DNA from: Phaeodactylibacter sp964397205
Lineage (GTDB): Bacteria > Bacteroidota > Bacteroidia > Chitinophagales > Saprospiraceae
Length of the DNA stretch: 15,560 nt
NCBI GenBank assembly: GCA_964397205.1
Contig: CAYNIT010000090.1
Span: forward strand, 1-15,560
Direction: 5' to 3'
The notes under the pieces were generated by a model. The model saw nothing but the letters and a program-made list of their open reading frames with translations. It made no database searches and was not told the origin of the DNA. Positions 1 through 6,467 of this stretch are shown here, one piece after another. The position numbers and the translations under genes were made by a program. Within the stretch, counting starts at the first letter, position 1. Each line of letters starts with the position of its first letter.

Positions 1-27
1 AGGAAATGTGGAGATAGGAAATGTGGA
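1..27. repeat. Two copies of a 12-nt direct repeat at the window edge
   Basis: The 12-mer AGGAAATGTGGA occurs at 1-12 and again at 16-27, a 15-nt period. The array may continue to the left outside the window. It lies just upstream of the candidate folP promoter. It could be the end of a short tandem array or simple chance repetition. Confidence 0.5.
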
Positions 28-29
28 AA

Positions 30-63
30 TTTGTGAGGCGTGCGGGGCTCACTTTATCCTTTG
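30..63 (+). promoter_or_regulatory. Candidate Bacteroidota-type promoter for folP
   Basis: TTTG at 30-33 is followed after 21 nt by TATCCTTTG at 55-63. This resembles the Bacteroidota sigma-70 consensus (TTTG, about 19 nt, TA-N2-TTTG), with one extra base inside the -7 element. It would give a leader of about 40 nt before the folP ATG at 109. The call is by eye and the motif is imperfect. Confidence 0.3.
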
Positions 64-108
64 AGCTTGCGCCCTATCTAGTGCAAAAGGCCTACCTTTA
101 GCGGAAAA

Positions 109-951
109 ATGCTGAACCCACGCTTGACCCTGAACTGCCGGGGGCGGCTGCTTTATCTGGAATCGCCAATCGTCATGGGGATACTCAATGTGACACCGGA
201 TTCCTTCTTCGACGGGGGGCGGTACGAAGCTACAGCGGCGGTGCTGCGGCGTACGGAGACCATGTTGGAGGAAGGGGCTTCTATCATTGATATTGGCGGG
301 ATGTCTTCCCGGCCAGGAGCGGAATTGATCCCCGTAGAGGAGGAGCTGCAGCGGGTGCTGCCGGCCATTGGTGCTATTGCGGAGCGGTTTCCAGCAACCA
401 TCATCAGCATTGATACGATACGGGCGCGGGTGGCTCGGGAAGCGGTGGATGCCGGGGCGTCGATCGTCAATGACATTTCTGCGGCGGCTTTTGATAACGA
501 GCTGTACGCTACTGTAGCGGAGCTGAATGTCCCCTACATCCTCATGCACATGCAGGGCAGCCCGAAAACCATGCAGCTCAACCCTAGCTACGAGGACGTG
601 GTGCGGGAGGTGTTGGACTTCTTCATTGCGGAAGTAGGGCAACTGCGGGATTTGGGCGTTAAGGACATCGTACTGGACCCCGGCTTCGGTTTTGGCAAAT
701 CGGTAATGCACAATTATCAGCTGCTCAAGCAATTGCAGGTTTTCCAAATACTCGACCTTCCCCTCTTGGCGGGACTGAGCCGCAAATCTATGATCAACAA
801 GGTGCTGAAGACCAAACCGGAGCAGGCGCTGAACGGCACTACGGCCCTGCACATGATTGCCCTGCAGCAGGGCGCGAAAATCCTGCGGGCCCACGACGTG
901 CGCCCTGCCGTAGAAACCATTAAATTGTGGCAGCAATTGGAAAAAGTGTAA
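109..951 (+). CDS. folP: Dihydropteroate synthase
   Basis: This 280-aa cytoplasmic enzyme condenses 6-hydroxymethyl-dihydropterin diphosphate with p-aminobenzoate to give dihydropteroate in folate synthesis; it is the sulfonamide target. The TIM-barrel signature motifs appear in order: GILNVTPDSF near residues 24-33, the loop DIGGMSSRPGA near 61-71, SIDT near 103, VNDIS near 121, the MHMQG.P.TMQ segment near 145-155, LDPGFGFGKS near 189-198, and GLSRKSMI near 222-229. Length is normal for a stand-alone bacterial FolP, and the ATG at 109 places the first beta strand correctly. The usual E or Q of the GG[E/Q]S[T/S]RPG loop is M here. The next gene starts 4 nt after the stop, suggesting co-transcription. 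The family assignment is secure. Confidence 0.97.
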   Translation: MLNPRLTLNCRGRLLYLESPIVMGILNVTPDSFFDGGRYEATAAVLRRTETMLEEGASIIDIGGMSSRPGAELIPVEEELQRVLPAIGAIAERFPATIISIDTIRARVAREAVDAGASIVNDISAAAFDNELYATVAELNVPYILMHMQGSPKTMQLNPSYEDVVREVLDFFIAEVGQLRDLGVKDIVLDPGFGFGKSVMHNYQLLKQLQVFQILDLPLLAGLSRKSMINKVLKTKPEQALNGTTALHMIALQQGAKILRAHDVRPAVETIKLWQQLEKV

Positions 952-955
952 CCCA

Positions 956-2356
956 TTGACGGCAATTAGCGAAAAGGCGATTACAAAAACGACCTTGCAG
1001 TTCCTCAAGGCTTATTATCGTTTCCGCGAGCGGGAGGGGCGGACCCAGCTTTCTTCCGACCGCCGCGGCGCTGGCGGTATAGTGGCGGACGGTTTTCTGT
1101 CTTACCCCAAAAAAGGCGGGGAGCTTTTTCAAGCTACTTTTGAGGCTACTTCTCTGGACAAGCGGCACGAAGTGGCATTCCGGCTGCGCCGCCCCCTGCT
1201 GCGTTGGGACGCGGCAGCGGTAGCGGCTACCCTGTCGGCGGGCGCTTACGTCGGCGGTTATTTTATCCATTGGTGGTCGGTGGCCCGCTTCGGCTTGTGG
1301 GGGTGCATCGCCTTAGTCCTTTTCCTGTTTGTGCTGTTCTACTTCCTCTACCTGCTGCTCTTTCGGCGGAAACGCCGCTATCGGTACATTTATGCAGTGG
1401 AGCAATTCAAGCAGTACTTTGCGGACGAGCAGTGGATTGCCATCGGGGAGGATGTTTTTGCCAATTTTCATCAAGACCCTTACTACCAGGAGCTGCGCCG
1501 GCAGTGCATCCTCAATGGGTTTGGGCTGATTGTAGTGCGGGCAGACGGGCAGCCGCAGATGCAGATCACGCCCTCGCGGCAGGACCTTTTCAAAGCCAAA
1601 CGCAGCAACATCCCTCTGCTGAGCCCCTCCGAACTTAAGCGCCTGATGCCTCCGGGCAAAGCCCAAACTTGGATGCAGCAATTCCGCGGCAGCAACTTGA
1701 GGCGTTACAAGTACCAGTTTTTGTTCTGCTTGTTGTCCGCTTTGCTGGTCGGAGATCTGCTCTATCAGGAAGTGCAAGCCCTTAAGACCGAGGAGGTGGA
1801 GGATGCCGAGGCCTACCGGCGCCGCATGGAAAAAGCGCGGGCGGGCAATATCGAGCGCTACCTAGAACGCGATCCGGACGGATTTGTCATGGATACGCCC
1901 TTTGTCTGGCCCTACCCGATACGCAGTGATATAGAACCTTATACCGGTGTAGGTTTGCAAGTGGCGGAGGCTGCCGGCGGCGCACCCAAGCGTCCGGCTT
2001 CCCGGCAGGAGTTCCTGGCGCAGCTAGAGATAGGGGACGGTGTCCACACCTACGATTGTTCTCGGGTGCGCAATTTGCGGCGCACGGCTTACATCGTTCA
2101 GGCAGGCAAGTATGCTTCTTTTCGGGAGGTGCAGGGGCGCATCCGGGAGCTGCAATCCTACGGCTTCATGGCCAATGCAGTATGGCTGGGCTGCTTCAAT
2201 GAGCTAGAAGGCGGGTATGCTTTATACCTTGGCTTGATATTTGACGAGATCAGCGCGGCCCGGTCGGCGCTGCTGAATTATCGGGAGCGGCTGGGGGATA
2301 ATGTGCTCGGGTTAGAGCTGAGGCTGCGCTCGCTCAGCCCGAAGCAGGAGGATTGA
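956..2356 (+). CDS. Uncharacterised three-helix membrane protein with SPOR-like C-terminus
   Basis: This 466-aa protein belongs to no family I recognise with confidence. The only plausible start near folP is TTG at 956, since no in-frame ATG occurs until residue 291. A soluble segment (1-83) holds VADGFLSY near 43-50 and FEATS near 62-66. Hydrophobic helices lie at about 84-106 and 112-136, followed by the basic stretch FRRKRRYRY. A cytosolic-looking alpha/beta segment (about 145-250) contains EQFKQYFADEQW and GFGLIVV. A third helix spans about 252-270. Residues 378-460 have two half-repeats reading YIVQAGKYASF and YALYLGLIF, each followed by a helix, as in SPOR domains that bind peptidoglycan. 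Positive-inside charges place the C-terminus in the periplasm. An envelope role is inferred, not shown. It is probably co-transcribed with folP. Confidence 0.8.
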   Translation: MTAISEKAITKTTLQFLKAYYRFREREGRTQLSSDRRGAGGIVADGFLSYPKKGGELFQATFEATSLDKRHEVAFRLRRPLLRWDAAAVAATLSAGAYVGGYFIHWWSVARFGLWGCIALVLFLFVLFYFLYLLLFRRKRRYRYIYAVEQFKQYFADEQWIAIGEDVFANFHQDPYYQELRRQCILNGFGLIVVRADGQPQMQITPSRQDLFKAKRSNIPLLSPSELKRLMPPGKAQTWMQQFRGSNLRRYKYQFLFCLLSALLVGDLLYQEVQALKTEEVEDAEAYRRRMEKARAGNIERYLERDPDGFVMDTPFVWPYPIRSDIEPYTGVGLQVAEAAGGAPKRPASRQEFLAQLEIGDGVHTYDCSRVRNLRRTAYIVQAGKYASFREVQGRIRELQSYGFMANAVWLGCFNELEGGYALYLGLIFDEISAARSALLNYRERLGDNVLGLELRLRSLSPKQED

Positions 2357-2379
2357 AACGATAGCCGATTAAAACCAAA

Positions 2380-3312
2380 TCACCCCCGCATACGGTTGCG
2401 CTTCACAAGGTAAGACTGCAGAACTGGCTTGAAGCCCTCATTGATATCGGCCTCCACAAAGTCAATGCGGTACTGCAAGCACTTGAACTTGAGTTCTTCT
2501 TTGAAAGCCGCCATCTGCTTAACGTAATAGTCTTTGACCTGATTGGACTGCAGCCGCACCTTTTCACCCGTCTCCATATCCACGAATAGGTAAGGGCGGT
2601 TGTCGAACTCGAAGTTGATTTCCTGAGCCTTATCCACTACATGGAAGAGGACCACTTCGTGCTTGTTGTGTTTAAGGTGCTGCAGCGCCGCGAACAACTG
2701 GTCTACCTCATCAGCCTGTTCAAACATATCGCTGAAGAGGATGACCATAGACCGCTTGTGGATGCTGTCGGCAATTTGGTGGATGGCTTGTGCGGCGGAA
2801 GTAGAGCGGTTGCGCTCCGGGTTGTTGATCGCCTTTTCCAGGTGGGTCAGCATCAGGCGGTAGTGCGAGGTGCTGCTTTTGCAATGGGTATTGACCCGCA
2901 CTTCCTCATCGAAGAGGCTCAGGCCGAAGGCATCGCGCTGCCGCTGCAGCAGGTTCATCAGGGCAGCCGCGCCGAGGGCGGAGAACCGCAGTTTATTCAG
3001 GTAATTGCCTTTGTCTTTGCCTTTAGGCTCTGGGAAGTACATAGAAGAGGAAGTATCGATGACGATCTGGCAGCGCAGATTGGTTTCTTCCTCGAAGCGT
3101 TTGGTATACAGACGGTCGGTCCGGGCGTATACCTTCCAATCGATGTTGCGGGTATCCTCGCCCTGATTGTAGAGGCGGTGCTCTGCGAATTCTACGGAAA
3201 AACCGTGGAATGGGCTTTTGTGCAAGCCGATGATAAAGCCTTCTACGACCTGCCGGGCCAGCAGCTCCAGTTTGTCGAGATCGCGTATATCGTAGTGGTC
3301 GCTAAGTTGCAT
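2380..3312 (-). CDS. DUF58 domain-containing protein (vWA-like)
   Basis: This 310-aa soluble protein has the DUF58 core: a lead-in with GEDTRNIDWKVYARTD (about residues 51-66), then FEEETN, then a vWA-like strand ending in the metal-site motif DTSSSM (D86, S88, S90). A later segment near 175-190, ending ILFSDMFE, fits the third metal-site loop. DUF58 proteins usually pair with MoxR AAA+ ATPases and BatA/BatB vWA proteins in chaperone-like or metal-insertion systems, but none is present on either side here. The ATG at 3312 is preferred to the TTG two codons upstream (3318). The gene converges on the folP operon with 23 nt between stops. The family call is firm; the cellular role is unknown. 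Confidence 0.9.
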   Translation of the reverse strand: MQLSDHYDIRDLDKLELLARQVVEGFIIGLHKSPFHGFSVEFAEHRLYNQGEDTRNIDWKVYARTDRLYTKRFEEETNLRCQIVIDTSSSMYFPEPKGKDKGNYLNKLRFSALGAAALMNLLQRQRDAFGLSLFDEEVRVNTHCKSSTSHYRLMLTHLEKAINNPERNRSTSAAQAIHQIADSIHKRSMVILFSDMFEQADEVDQLFAALQHLKHNKHEVVLFHVVDKAQEINFEFDNRPYLFVDMETGEKVRLQSNQVKDYYVKQMAAFKEELKFKCLQYRIDFVEADINEGFKPVLQSYLVKRNRMRG

Positions 3313-3339
3313 GGGCAAAGTGGGTTGTATACATAGCAG

Positions 3340-3378
3340 AAGCCCTTACCTCGCCTTAGGGCAACGGGGTAAGGGCTT
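3340..3378 (-). terminator. Stem-loop between trxA and the DUF58 gene
   Basis: AAGCCCTTACC at 3340-3350 is the exact reverse complement of GGTAAGGGCTT at 3368-3378, an 11-bp stem with a 17-nt loop. The loop holds another CCTTAGGG unit, so shorter alternative pairings are possible. It sits 25 nt past the trxA stop and 27 nt before the DUF58 start. No U-run follows on the minus strand. It could terminate trxA or attenuate read-through into the DUF58 gene. Confidence 0.55.
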
Positions 3379-3403
3379 GCTGCCGGGTCAATTGATATTT
3401 ATG

Positions 3404-3721
3404 TTACAGTTGAGCCTCGATCTTGTCCGTCAGTACTTTCTTAGTAGTCACACCTACCTGTTTGTCGACTACCTCGCCGTCTTTCAGCACCAAAATGGTA
3501 GGTATGCTCCGGATGCCGTACTTCATGGAAATTTCGGGGTTTTCGTCGACGTTGACCTTGCCGATCTTAGCTTTGCCGTCGTATTCTTTGGACAGCTCCT
3601 CGATGATGGGGGTAATCATCCGGCAGGGGCCGCACCACTCTGCCCAGAAATCGATGACCGCCACGCCACCGTCTTCGAGTGCCGTTTCTTGGAAATTCGC
3701 ATCAGTGAACTCGAATGCCAT
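3404..3721 (-). CDS. trxA: Thioredoxin
   Basis: This 105-aa cytoplasmic thiol-disulfide oxidoreductase reduces protein disulfides using electrons from thioredoxin reductase. The classic active site WCGPC is at residues 29-33 (C30, C33), preceded by VIDFWAEW and followed by the cis-proline loop SIPT near residue 72. The length is that of canonical thioredoxin 1, with no signal peptide or extra domain. The start ATG at 3721 gives the normal N-terminus. It is transcribed away from the DUF3810 gene, and a palindrome lies 41 nt upstream. Thioredoxin reductase is not in the window. The assignment is secure. Confidence 0.97.
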   Translation of the reverse strand: MAFEFTDANFQETALEDGGVAVIDFWAEWCGPCRMITPIIEELSKEYDGKAKIGKVNVDENPEISMKYGIRSIPTILVLKDGEVVDKQVGVTTKKVLTDKIEAQL

Positions 3722-3761
3722 TGCTTGCAGTTTTGTCAGTTATATAATTTTCAGGTACCGT

Positions 3762-3777
3762 TTTGCATTATTGCAAA
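3762..3777. promoter_or_regulatory. Palindrome TTTGCA-N4-TGCAAA upstream of trxA
   Basis: TTTGCA (3762-3767) and TGCAAA (3772-3777) form a perfect 6+6 inverted repeat around TTAT. It sits 41 nt upstream of the trxA ATG, inside the likely promoter zone. The size and symmetry suit an operator for a dimeric regulator. No regulator is identified. Confidence 0.35.
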
Positions 3778-3934
3778 CAGCAGGGAACCCTTCAGAGTTT
3801 TACCGGGCATTGCCCTCGGGCCGCTCAGCCGTCGCCGCAAAGACAAGTGGGGCAACTTTAATAGAACCAGCTTGGTTTGCCCTTTAGGCGTTGAACCAAA
3901 AGATACAGGCGCAGCGGCGTTTAAAACAAATTCA

Positions 3935-3947
3935 AAAACAACTCCCG
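3935..3947 (+). repeat. 13-nt direct repeat, copy 1
   Basis: AAAACAACTCCCG at 3935-3947 is identical to 5531-5543. Both copies lie shortly upstream of plus-strand gene starts (38 and 61 nt from the ATG). This may be a shared regulatory element or chance. Confidence 0.35.
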
Positions 3948-3984
3948 AGCTTGAAAAGTTCAGGGTTCTAAATCATCATGATCC

Positions 3985-5073
3985 ATGACCCGTGGCCAAA
4001 AAACAAACCTGTTGTGGATAAGCCTCGGCGCCGCTGCTCTGCTGCTGCGCGCTTTGCTTTCCGCTTCCCCCGAGCTGATTGAGCAGTACTACAGCCGCGG
4101 CCTTTTCCTAGGCATCCGCTTGTTTATTGATTATCTGCTGGCTTGGCTGCCCTTTCCGCTGCTGTATTTATTCCTGCCTGTCCTGCTTTATTGGGTAATC
4201 GCCCGTCTGCGCAGTTGGTGGTTCAAGCCCTACGGCAGTCATTGGCGGAAAGCCGGCGCTTTGCTCCTGCAGCTCGCTGCTTTTTTGGGAGGAGGCGTGT
4301 TCTTTTTCCTTTTCCTCTGGGGGTACAACTATGGCCGTGTCCCGCTGGAAGAACAACTTGGGCTAAACATGCAGCCCCTCAGCCGGTCTCAATTGAAAAA
4401 GGAACTTTATGAAGAAGGGGCGCGGCTCCGGGCGCTGCGCCGGGAGATACCAGGCCTGAGGACAGCATCTATTGCAGAGGAAGCCTTGCCTGAGCATCTG
4501 GAGCAGCTGCTGCGGGAGAGCCTGGAAGCTTGGCTGCAGGAACAAGGCTTTCCAGCTGTTGGCAAGGTGAGGGGCAAGCTGATATACCCCAAGGGCATTT
4601 TTCTGCGCTTCAGTTCGTCTGGCTTGTATTTTCCATGGACTGGAGAAGGCCATGTGGATGCCGGCTTGCACCCTTTACAAAAAATCAGCGTCATGGCCCA
4701 CGAGCTCGGGCACGGTTATGGGTTTGGCTACGAAGGCACCTGCAATTTTCTGTCTTATCTGGCGTGTACCCGGGTAGACGATCCACTGATCGCCTACGCT
4801 GGCCACCTCAATTACTGGCGCACGCTGGCGATCAACTACCGCCGTTTTGCACCGGATGCCTATAAAGCGTATCGGGAGAGCCTGCCGCTGGGGATACAGG
4901 CAGATCTTGATGCCATCAACGAAACGCTGCTCAAGTATCCGGATCTGATGCCGGACCTGCGCTACAAAGCCTACGACGCTTACCTCAAAGCACAGGGCAT
5001 AGAGGAGGGGATCAAAAACTACAGCCGGGTCATCATGCTGGTACACGCTTGGAAGGAGAGTCAGCGGATTTGA
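3985..5073 (+). CDS. DUF3810 family membrane protein, putative zinc metallopeptidase
   Basis: This 362-aa protein has three hydrophobic segments in its first third (about 8-26, 41-72 and 88-112), then the DUF3810-like stretch WGYNYGRVPLEEQLGL (about 112-127). The rest is soluble. The segment MAHELGHGYGFGYEG carries a zinc-type HEXXH motif (H239, E240, H243) with E250 downstream, then CNFLSYLAC, as in gluzincin-like DUF3810 proteins. From memory, relatives read REDEANF here; this protein reads GYEGTCNF, so one acidic residue is replaced. Family members are found mainly in Bacteroidota and Firmicutes, and their substrates are unknown. The stop at 5071-5073 abuts the stop of the convergent SUI1 gene. 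The family is fairly sure; the peptidase activity is inferred. Confidence 0.88.
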   Translation: MTRGQKTNLLWISLGAAALLLRALLSASPELIEQYYSRGLFLGIRLFIDYLLAWLPFPLLYLFLPVLLYWVIARLRSWWFKPYGSHWRKAGALLLQLAAFLGGGVFFFLFLWGYNYGRVPLEEQLGLNMQPLSRSQLKKELYEEGARLRALRREIPGLRTASIAEEALPEHLEQLLRESLEAWLQEQGFPAVGKVRGKLIYPKGIFLRFSSSGLYFPWTGEGHVDAGLHPLQKISVMAHELGHGYGFGYEGTCNFLSYLACTRVDDPLIAYAGHLNYWRTLAINYRRFAPDAYKAYRESLPLGIQADLDAINETLLKYPDLMPDLRYKAYDAYLKAQGIEEGIKNYSRVIMLVHAWKESQRI

Positions 5074-5424
5074 CTACCCGCCGGACTTCTTGGTGTCCTT
5101 AAAGCCTTCTTTTTTCAGCAATTCAACCACGCGATCGCGGTGGTCGCCCTGCACGATGATCTCGCCTTCTTTAACGCTGCCGCCCACGCCGCATTTCGTT
5201 TTCAGCATTTTGCCGAGTTCTTTGAGGCGGTTCTCCGGGCCTACGAAGCCCGTCACAAGCGTCACTTCTTTGCCGCCCCGGCCTTTGCGGTCGAGCAGCA
5301 CCCGCAGGCGCTGCTGGTTGGCCGGGGGCTCCTCCTCCTCGGAATCTGAGCCGTATGCGTATTCGTAATCCGGATTCGTGGAGTAGACGACTCCGACGCG
5401 CTTCTTCTTGTTCTTTTTGCCCAT
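5074..5424 (-). CDS. SUI1/eIF1-like translation factor, YciH type
   Basis: This 116-aa basic protein opens with the lysine-rich MGKKNKKK, has an acidic linker (SDSEEEEPP, about 26-34), and then the SUI1 domain from residue 38: LLDRKGRGGKEVTLVTGF, followed by LKTKCGVGGSVKEGEIIVQG. These are the characteristic eIF1/YciH strands and helix, and the domain is expected to bind the small ribosomal subunit near the P site. In bacteria YciH is reported to affect initiation fidelity; its role here is inferred. The ATG at 5424 is chosen because the family starts at MGKK. An upstream TTG at 5571 would add 49 residues that do not resemble the family. It is convergent with, and abuts, the DUF3810 gene. Confidence 0.93.
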   Translation of the reverse strand: MGKKNKKKRVGVVYSTNPDYEYAYGSDSEEEEPPANQQRLRVLLDRKGRGGKEVTLVTGFVGPENRLKELGKMLKTKCGVGGSVKEGEIIVQGDHRDRVVELLKKEGFKDTKKSGG

Positions 5425-5530
5425 GGCAAGTACAGTATTTTTTACTTCTTCAACAGGAGCAGAAGGTAGGAGTTGAGCTGCATAAAGCCAAATAGGCAGG
5501 AGGATTTCCATCAATTTTGGCCGTGTTCTG

Positions 5531-5543
5531 AAAACAACTCCCG
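5531..5543 (+). repeat. 13-nt direct repeat, copy 2
   Basis: Identical to AAAACAACTCCCG at 3935-3947. It lies in the divergent region between the SUI1 gene and the YhhQ-family gene. Confidence 0.35.
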
Positions 5544-5549
5544 CGGCTG

Positions 5550-5570
5550 TGGTATTTTCTTTCCATACCA
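5550..5570. promoter_or_regulatory. Inverted repeat upstream of the YhhQ-family gene
   Basis: TGGTAT (5550-5555) and ATACCA (5565-5570) form a 6-bp inverted repeat with a 9-nt pyrimidine-rich spacer, 34 nt before the ATG at 5604. It may be an operator or a small leader hairpin. It does not match the preQ1 riboswitch patterns I know. Confidence 0.3.
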
Positions 5571-5603
5571 AGAGTGATCAGCCCTAGCCGCAAAAGTAGT
5601 AAG

Positions 5604-6467
5604 ATGAAGAACTTTCAATTTATGGATTCAAGCTCGCGCGGGCAAGTTTCCGAAGCGGAGGCAGAGCCACCCAAATCGCGCGGAGTGCTCAGCCACCGGC
5701 CGACCTTCCTGTTCGTCATTCTGGGCGGCTTTTTCGTAGCCAATGCGCTAGTGGCTGAATTTATCGGGGTGAAAATTTTCGCTTTGGAGGACACCCTGGG
5801 CATCAGCCGTTTCAATTTCAACCTGTTCGGGCAGCAGGGCGCTCTGCAGTTTTCCGCCGGGGTGCTGCTCTGGCCCATCGTGTTTGTCATGACAGATGTC
5901 ATCAACGAATACTACGGCAAGCGGGGCATCCGGCTGCTGTCGTTCATGGCGGTAGGGCTGATTACCTATGCCTTTGTTATGATATTTGCCGCTATACAGT
6001 TAGCGCCAGCCGATTGGTGGGTGGAGCAAAATGCCAGCAAAGGGGTGCCAAACATGCAAAAAGCGTTCAGTGTTATCCTCGGGCAAGGGCTGCTGATCAT
6101 CGTCGGGTCTCTGGTCGCTTTCTTGGTCGCACAGTTGGTCGATGTGATTTCTTTCCATCGCATCAAGCTGTTCACCGGCGAGCGGTTGGTCTGGCTGCGG
6201 GCTACTGGTTCCACCCTCATCTCTCAGTTGGTGGACAGTTTCGTCGTGCTCGCCATTGCCTTCAAGATAGGGCCGGAGCTAGCAGGCAATGTAGAGCCTT
6301 GGTCCTGGAACCAACTGCTGGCGGTTGGCAGCGTGCAGTACACTTACAAATTCGCGATGGCTATTTTGCTGACGCCCCTCATCTACCTGGCTCATTACCT
6401 GATAGATCGTTTCCTGGGAGAGGAACAAGCGGAGCAGATGAAGAAAGAGGCGGCTAGTTGGGAGTAA
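5604..6467 (+). CDS. Queuosine precursor transporter, YhhQ (VUT_1) family
   Basis: This integral membrane protein of 287 aa belongs to the family that imports preQ0/preQ1 for queuosine modification of tRNA. After a polar tail of about 32 residues come roughly six hydrophobic segments, starting with FLFVILGGFFVANALVAEFI. The family signature TDVINEYYGKRGIRLL is at about residues 97-112, and a second conserved stretch, RATGSTLISQLVDSFV, is at about 199-214. The C-terminal tail is charged. ATG at 5604 is preferred; GTG at 5574 would add ten residues, and ATG at 5622 is also possible. The N-terminal tail is longer than in E. coli YhhQ. No queuosine synthesis gene lies nearby. The family is secure; the substrate is taken from characterised members. 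Confidence 0.9.
   Translation: MKNFQFMDSSSRGQVSEAEAEPPKSRGVLSHRPTFLFVILGGFFVANALVAEFIGVKIFALEDTLGISRFNFNLFGQQGALQFSAGVLLWPIVFVMTDVINEYYGKRGIRLLSFMAVGLITYAFVMIFAAIQLAPADWWVEQNASKGVPNMQKAFSVILGQGLLIIVGSLVAFLVAQLVDVISFHRIKLFTGERLVWLRATGSTLISQLVDSFVVLAIAFKIGPELAGNVEPWSWNQLLAVGSVQYTYKFAMAILLTPLIYLAHYLIDRFLGEEQAEQMKKEAASWE

Larger units (their letters stand above)
3722..3984. other. Divergent intergenic region trxA / DUF3810 gene
   Basis: These 263 bases separate two divergent genes and must hold both promoters. I see a palindrome at 3762-3777 and a 13-mer at 3935-3947 that recurs upstream of the YhhQ-family gene. No match to TA-N2-TTTG was found by eye on either strand, and no convincing small ORF or RNA gene is visible. 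Confidence 0.6.

Noticed and set aside
49..1008. Minus-strand open frame (319 codons) opposite folP
   Set aside because: Low-complexity His/Gln/Arg-rich translation over a well-supported folP gene.
2641..3988. Plus-strand open frames opposite the DUF58 gene and trxA
   Set aside because: They overlap two confidently assigned genes and encode no recognisable domain.
5425..5571. N-terminal extension of the SUI1 protein from a TTG at 5571
   Set aside because: The added 49 residues do not fit the family, and the MGKKNKKK start at 5424 is typical.
5425..5603. preQ1 riboswitch ahead of the YhhQ-family gene
   Set aside because: No match to the preQ1-I core or the A-rich tail could be found by eye; only a short inverted repeat is present.
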